Source: Hymenopus coronatus
Lineage: Eukaryota; Arthropoda; Insecta; Mantodea; Hymenopodidae
Length of the DNA stretch: 64,000 bases
Reading direction: 5' to 3'
Assembly: GCA_030762935.1 (NCBI GenBank)
Contig: CM060900.1
Coordinates: 371,993,132 to 372,057,131 of the forward strand
Shown: in pieces, positions 57,923-64,000 of the stretch
Layout of the letters: every line of letters starts with the position of its first letter
How positions within the stretch are numbered: position 1 is the first letter of the stretch
Translations under genes and position numbers: made by a program
The notes under the pieces: model-generated
Seen by the model: the letters and a program-made list of their open reading frames with translations, nothing else
Database searches by the model: none
Told to the model about the DNA's origin: nothing

Positions 57923-58734
57923 TAAAAAAAAAATGAATCGCTTAAAGTATTGCATGAAACTTGCTTGTTAATAAGTTGTGTTAAATTTGGCACTTTGCAT
58001 ATTTCTGAAATTAAAATATTCAATTACATATTTTCTGTTTATGTGGATACATTCAGCACCAAATAGTCTTGTTACCTGTGTGGAAAACGGCCCAGCCATC
58101 TGTGTTTAGGATTATTTTATGCAGTTGGCCAAAATTAATAAGGCTATAACAAAAACGTACGCACTTGCTTTAAAAAACCATACAGAGGATCAAAATATGA
58201 TATAAATGAAAGGTGACGTATTATAATCCTTTTAAACTAAGAAAGAACACGTTGTTTTGAGTGTGTTTGCCAGAAAGTTTTCCGTTCTTGAGATAATTAC
58301 TATTCTATTTGCACAATATTGCAACAAAGAAAATTCACCTGGTTCACTTTACGTTCAATAGATTAACTTTAAATAGTTGAGCCTTTACTGCTATGACAAG
58401 GAACAAATAAACACTTCCGGTAAGCAAAGGTACAAAAAATGACTTATAAATATGGAATATGGAATTGAGGAAGAATTTACAATATAATTCAAAACATTAA
58501 TAGTACCACTGACTTATGAAGGTAAATAAAAATTGTGAGAAACAATGCTCTCATTTTTTAATTATAAAATTCCGTGAATAATTAAAGCAAGATAAGAACG
58601 GAAAACCAATGAGAACGTGTCTTTTTAATGCTTATAGAACATCTTCGAAACGTGCACTCTTCGCATAACTATATTCTCTATAATGCTGTTTCACTCTACG
58701 AAGTGCGTCCGGTTGTTTTTGATCCCGTGTTCTT
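57923..58734. other. Interval with no recognised gene
   Basis: Nothing recognised. Confidence 0.45.
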
Positions 58735-58990
58735 TTTTTTTTTTTTTTCTTTTTTTTTTTTTAAATACAGCCCCGGAGGCTTGTCAGGACTCCAGCGCTG
58801 TATTCCTTTTTACCTCTTTTTTCTAGTTTCTAAATTTCCTTAGTTGACCTATTCGTTTTTCCTTTTTACATATACATACACAAACACATACACATTTACA
58901 AACACAGAATCACCCATATCTTCGTCGGTGTTGCGCAGATGTGCACACACGGCTCTAATTAGGTGTGGAAATACGTCGTCATGTAGTAGC
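58735..58990 (-). mobile_element. SINE-D copy, minus strand
   Basis: Inverted relative of 17255-17530: T-tract, AAATACAGCCCC...GCGCTGTATT hairpin with loop GAGGCTTGTCAGGACT, then TAGTTTCTAAATTTCC, CCTATTCGTTTTTCC and CATTTACAAACACAGAA. Beyond about 58920 the two copies diverge, so the 5' region is different or lost. Confidence 0.68.
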
Positions 58991-60823
58991 CACTTACTAT
59001 GGGAGCACCTTTTCCTAGGCGCTGGTTTTTGAGGGGAGCGGGGGCCGGGGGGGGGGAAGAAGAGAAAGCCTCTATATCCGCAGTGCTATCAACGAAAGTT
59101 TCTTTATTTGAGGTCCTCAGCCATTATTGTGAATAATTATCTAATTTACCGCGAACTAGCCGATTTATGAAACGAAATACAGCGCACGTACATGACGGAT
59201 GGACAGTCGGACGGACAGACAGACAGACAAATTTATTGTCTGTTGCCATGCACTGTACAGATAGACTCGTCTTAAATGTACATTAATTAAATAATTCACT
59301 TAGACTGCAAAACACTTTGTCATATGAAAGTGAACATAGTGATCTTTTAAATTTACACATGTCATCTATTTTAATAATGGGAGAGCATTAACAATTTTAC
59401 TTATGAGGCACCTTAGTGATATTGAGTATTTAGTTGTTTTATATTTTCCTATATGGATGTAATTCACACTTCTAGTAAAATTATTATGAACGTCACAGTG
59501 AGAGTGAATTAGTATGAGTTGTTTTTATAAAATAGTGGAGCATTATATATTAATAAATTAGTCAAAGTAAAAATATAAAATTGTTTAAAAACATGTGTTA
59601 ATGAGCCAGAGTTGAGTGTGTAAACTATGGGATCTACAGACAGAATGAAACCTTAGCATTGAAGCCAGTAAATAGGGTGTAAAGCGAACTTCATGTCTCA
59701 ATGTGGTCACCTTGCTCCGTTTACGAGGTTGCCCGAAACTTACCGAATTATTAGGGAGCCGGACACCCAACAAAACGTGGGCGCATATTATAATCTCTTA
59801 CTGCCAGGGGAACATTCTCAAACATAACTGGTAACGTTTCTTGAAGAAACTGAAGAAATATGGCTGCTGTATAATTTCAAGGAAGAATTTACGGCCCGAG
59901 CAATGTTTTTCCTATGATACCTGCCCAAACATTTACAGAAAATTTGTGCTGAAAGCTGACTTGTCTTATTGCGTGTGGATTGGTGTAAGCCCAAGTTTGT
60001 GCATTATGGTAATTAGTTATTCCATTTTTGGATGGCCCTGATTCGTCCATTAAAGGAATTTTATGGGGAAAGTCCCCTACTGCTTAATGAGCCATCCAGA
60101 AAATGCTAACCTTGGCGTAGAAACTGCTTCAGAGAGAAACTGCACGTACGATGTAGCAATTCGTTTTGTAGCGCTTCAAAAGAGTACAATAGGAAGTGAC
60201 GATAGTTCGAGCTATATCACGGTTGCTGCTTCCAGGATCTGCTTCCACTATTAAAATGATTTCGTATTCTCGTGCAATATTTCTGTGACCTTCAGTATGA
60301 GAAAATACGCTTCCTGTATATGGAACGCGTTGACAGACTAAAACAAAGCCCTATGATTTGCTGATCGTCTATTTGGAAAACTTTTTCGGTACATTCTGGC
60401 CGCAGCTGCCATATTACGATTTGTTTCACACTATATGGGCAGCATTTCAAGATACTCAGCATCAGTAAAGTGAGCTATTTTGTAACTGATATTCATTGCT
60501 TTGAAAATAAGCATAAGTACAATAAACAAACAACTGAAATGCACTTTTTTGGATATTAACTCTTCATATTGTGCAGTTTCGTTGCTAACAATGTAGGTTC
60601 AACTGAGAAAAATGCTAAGTTATAATAATAGTAACACTGTTTAATTCAAAATATTTTAAACATGTATAAATATTCATCTTTCAAACTCCTCTAAGAAGTA
60701 CATGAAAATATGTTTAATTTTTGTAAAATTTTCATATTGTAAATCAGGGATGTTAGCTTTTCTTCCCAAAGTCTGCTTTAAAAGCAGCAAAAACACACTG
60801 TATTTTTTTCTTTTCTTTACAAA
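58991..60823. other. Interval with no recognised gene
   Basis: A G-run lies at about 59048-59056 and a GACA-type tetranucleotide stretch at 59205-59230. Frames at 59841-60041 and 60063-60254 have no recognised domain. Confidence 0.42.
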
Positions 60824-61161
60824 GACCCATATTGTTTACGGATGACAATAGGTCACCTTCCATTCTGTATTATACCAAGTTGAAGATCTATATGTTATTG
60901 TTTGAACGAGAGAGAGACATTTCAAAGAGTATATTGTTAAAGTTTGCCAGCACATTTACTTCTATATTAAATGGATTTGTAAATAAGTATTACAGAAAGA
61001 GGAGACATTTTGCAGCCACTTGTTTTCCTTGCAAGTGGATGAGAAATGTGTCCCACAGCAGGATGTGCGACGAGTTTGCAAGATGGCAACAACTATATGC
61101 AAGAATGAGATTAACTTACGTTAAAATTCTGCTGATGTCTATTTTCAGCAAAATGTTATAA
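60824..61161 (+). CDS. Candidate 3' exon, unrecognised basic protein
   Basis: A pyrimidine-rich tract (TTTTTTTCTTTTCTTTAC) ends in AAAG at 60823, followed by a frame open for 112 codons to a TAA at 61161. It is Lys/Arg-rich with three Cys (KYYRKRRHFAATCFPCKWMR, then MCDEFARWQQLYARMR). The start is taken from the possible acceptor, not from a methionine. I recognise no domain and find no upstream exon. The open length and acceptor make it one of the better exon candidates, but chance or a decayed transposon remain possible. Confidence 0.28.
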
Positions 61162-61254
61162 GAAACTAAACCAAAACACCACCTTTAACTTTGAGTGAAA
61201 AAAACGAAGGAAAGAAGATCGTCAGTCTTAAATATTGACTTATCTGTATACGTT

Positions 61255-61690
61255 ACAGAGCCAGGTGGCTCAGGCGTTTCATCTGGGATTGGCATTCAGG
61301 AGGTCGTGGGATCTGCTCTCCGTGGCCCAGTTCTCTAACAAATGGGATTTTACAGGGTTTTCTCGGGTCACTGGGCGAAAGTTGGGGAGGACTCTTGATT
61401 CCTACGAATTTCCTACTCCTCCATTTTATCCGTCTGGTCTTTCTTTCAGGGCTGTAAGTGTCGGCGAGGACTACGGTGGTGGCGCCATCTCGTGGTGATG
61501 TTTGCGCTTTGGAAACTCAGCACTCGGTGGCAGGATAGTGCTGGGGGTCATCGGTATACTCAGGGGCGTTTATTCCGACCTGAGGCGCGAGTTCCTAGCA
61601 CTCACCGCATTGAGATGAACTTTATCTTCTTGCCGCAGTGTTTCTGGCTGCCCTCTCTAATTGTTCTCATCTCATCCTCTCCTCCCGACG
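61255..61690 (+). mobile_element. SINE-C copy
   Basis: Aligns with 22855-23250: GAGCCAGGTGGCTCAGGCGT, GGCATTCAGGAGGTCGTGGG, TCTTTCAGGGCTGTAAGTGTC, GGCGCCATCTCGTGGTGATG, CGCATTGAGATGAAC. The internal region between 61330 and 61430 differs. It is GC-richer than its flanks. Confidence 0.68.
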
Positions 61691-62502
61691 TATGACGTAC
61701 AAAAAGATTAATCAATGACTAAGGTGCGGAATTCCCTCCGGTACACTACACTATATGCCTTAAAATAAAAATAAAACATGCAGCGGTATTAAGACATAAA
61801 CACAGCTGTTTCTTTCTATCTTTCTTCCCTTCTGTGTGTGTGTGCGTGTCTCGCCAAAGCATTAAAAGACAATGTATATCTTAATTTGAAATTATGGTTT
61901 TCGCAAGATAATTACTATGTTATTCCATACACAAAAATATTGTCCGACTCGTGCAATGCAAAAACACATGTAGGGCTCAACTCACCCTACTTTTCCAGGT
62001 GCAGGCCATTATGGCTGTGCTACTGCTGCCGAAGCCATCGATAGCTTTCTATACGCCAGCTGTTTCAGCACTAAGGAAGCACATACTCATTCCATACTCT
62101 TTAGTTATCTGTGCATTATAATTAAAACGGACTTTAACACTAAATAAATAAATGAATAACCTATAAGAGAACACCATTTTTGTCACTTTTGGTAATTGTC
62201 ACTGTTGGTACAGAATAACAGAATATAGCAGCCGCCTTCATTCTAAAGCATCCTCGAGTCACTCGTTTATGGTAGTGACATAACTATATCCCGGAAACAA
62301 AGAGTTGGATAGAACAGAAATCTAAATAAATGTAAATTAAACTGCAAGGCAATCCCGAATTTGTTTCAAGGTAGGGTTCGGGCACCTTAAAAGGAGTTCA
62401 GAGATGACCAAATTCAGTCAAAACAATAAAAACAATAACAATAATAATAACAACAACAATAATAGTGGTAACAACACCTAGAGAAAGAGTATCCTTTACT
62501 GG
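61691..62502. other. Interval with no recognised gene
   Basis: Contains a short GT tract (61834-61846) and AAT/AAC simple repeats (62425-62465). Nothing else recognised. Confidence 0.45.
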
Positions 62503-63195
62503 GTGATCACTAGAGCTCGGTTTTGGGTTCAGAAGCGCACAAAGTTACGATCACACAGAGCAGGTAACGGTATAAGGAGAGGTTAGTGGGGAGGGATTTG
62601 TAGAATAAACATGCACACGTTGAGGTATAATCTGTTCCAAAAGTAGCTCTTTACATACAGATATTATATACATTATTCTAATTCGTAAAATAGAACAAAA
62701 AAAGATTTATTGTATGATATGATTTGTAAATAAAAACGCCTTGTACTTTTACAAATAAAAGTATAAATCTTGATACAAAAAATGTAGGATAATAATGTGC
62801 AGAGCTTTGGAAAGACAATGAACATAAACTCAACTCAGTAAGAATTAATTACAGCAAATTACAATAAACATATTTAGTGTATCGAAAGAAAAGGCTCTCC
62901 TCCTGTCACTCAAAATATGTTTGAATGATCCACAAGGTTTATCAGTTTCGAACACCCACCTTTTCTTATTTTCGACATTCTTCAATCTGAGTTTCCTTTC
63001 AGTGTTCACTGGTTTATTTACTATTTACTAGCAGGAACTGAACGAGGCCAGGCAGTGAGCAATGCTAGATGATGCAACACATTCCGAAACGAGCGGTATA
63101 GACCAGACCTACTCTACTACACCATAGTTATACTCTGTGTGCACCGAACCTCAATCCGGCAATTTCATGACACCGGACCAAGCTCTAGTGATCAC
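62503..63195 (+). mobile_element. Non-autonomous element with terminal inverted repeats
   Basis: GTGATCACTAGAGCTCGG (62503-62520) and its inverse with one mismatch (63178-63195) bound a 693-bp segment. The subterminal parts are loosely inverted too (GGTTCAGAAGCGCACAAAG against GGTTCGGTGCACACAGAG). No frame. The right subterminal block, with CACCGAACCTCAATCC, also occurs inside foldback element 2 at about 53920-54000. Confidence 0.65.
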
Positions 63196-64000
63196 TTTAT
63201 TTTTCGGATTCTACCTTTTCAAAATGTTCGAAATTTTTCTATGGGTGTTGTGCAAGAAAATGAGTAAAAATAAGGTTGACAACCCTTTTGAAGTAAAATT
63301 ATGACTTCTTTGTAATGCTTCGATTTATATGGCTCATTTGTTTGTAACGTAGTTCCTTTCCATGATTCTTTTACTTTTGTATGCAATATCTAATTTTCTA
63401 GTGGTGTTTCTCCCACCAGTTTGACACTGACTTTCTAGATCCCCTTTAGTAGCTCCGCAGCCTTACATTCTTGCTCAACAGGAGCATTCATTTTCGGTTT
63501 GTTGCCCATTCCTGTGTTCCTTTAAAAGTATATTATATTAATAATAATATTAATATTAACAATAATAGCATTAACAATAACACAAATAACAATAATAGTA
63601 ATAATCATCATAATAACTAAAAACGAGGAACACGTTTTGCAACGTTACAGGGGTTAATTTAACCCAATAAAATAATATAAATAAAAATCAACCATTTACA
63701 CTTTAATACAGTTAAAGTGGAATCCAACGTTATTTTTAGCATAAAACAAAGTGTCCGTCGAATTCTTTTTTACAGTTTTTATGACTGACGAACAAAGTGT
63801 TGGTGAAACTATAGCAGAATACATCAACATCTATCTCAAGAATTAAGGTTACAGTAATTTTAGATTCACTAAAGGTAAAATTAACATGCATATATCTTCA
63901 AAACTTTTGCAAGAGTTACATGACTGAATTTCAAACTTACAATGTGTGAATTTATTTGTTTGTTCTATAATTAATACACTGGCTTACTCTCATATAAAAC
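63196..64000. other. Interval with no recognised gene
   Basis: AAT-type simple repeats at about 63530-63620; otherwise AT-rich and unrecognised up to the window end. Confidence 0.45.

Overview
This window looks like nuclear DNA from an arthropod with a large, repeat-rich genome, most probably an insect. The reasons are: A+T-rich sequence (about two thirds by eye), no dense bacterial-type coding, many pol III (tRNA-derived) SINEs, Tc1/mariner relics, long microsatellites, and a decayed ORF of a type I recall as multi-copy in arthropod genomes. I cannot name the species. I see no intact gene, no credible functional tRNA or rRNA gene, and nothing prokaryotic. What can be supported is almost entirely mobile DNA and tandem repeats, plus a few isolated open stretches that could be exons but are unproven.

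The dominant component is a non-coding interspersed repeat, here called repeat R. It is about 830-870 bp long and present ten times: 1-683 +, 1793-2632 -, 2633-3343 -, 10976-12078 +, 25615-25922 +, 28970-30735 +, 40795-41662 +, 44117-46612 -, 51470-52290 -, 56980-57922 +. Its 3' end is an imperfect palindrome (arms around TTCTCTA / TAGAGAA), its middle carries a short CA-rich tract, and its left end starts after an A-run with a TGTGTTCCATTCACAT-like block. Several copies host younger insertions: SINE1 in the 10976 and 56980 copies, a Tc1/mariner element in the 28970 copy, and a foldback element in the 44117 copy.

The most interesting system is a family of foldback-like elements with long inverted terminal arms and different internal tandem arrays. 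The copy at 44440-46212 has arms of about 270-280 bp around a 15-bp minisatellite. The copy at 53567-55569 has diverged arms around a 103-bp satellite. A relic at 12575-13551 keeps one arm, homologous inner sequence and an (ATT)n block.

SINEs: SINE1 (boxes A and B; tail ending GGCGTTAAACACTAC-An) occurs at 11684, 15392, 16510 (tiny fragment), 26203, 39939 (odd 3' tail), 53298 and 57213, several with clear target-site duplications. At least four other tRNA-like or pol III-like families (SINE2, SINE-B, SINE-C, SINE-D) are recognisable from pairwise similarity within the window. Tc1/mariner relics lie at 26605-27277, 29774-30635 and 47726-48115. A decayed ORF of an unnamed multi-copy family lies at 18037-19392. 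Further tandem DNA is at 37915-38880 (64-bp units with a 48-bp perfect duplication). A TIR element at 62503-63195 shares a block with the second foldback element.

Candidate exons without identified function are on the minus strand at 3480-3842, 8632-8880, 31221-31600, 32369-32722, 39379-39810 and 50259-50558, and on the plus strand at 60824-61161. None is supported beyond open frame, composition and possible splice or poly(A) signals. The genes do not form a visible pathway. The window is best read as an intergenic or intronic repeat landscape with clear nesting order.
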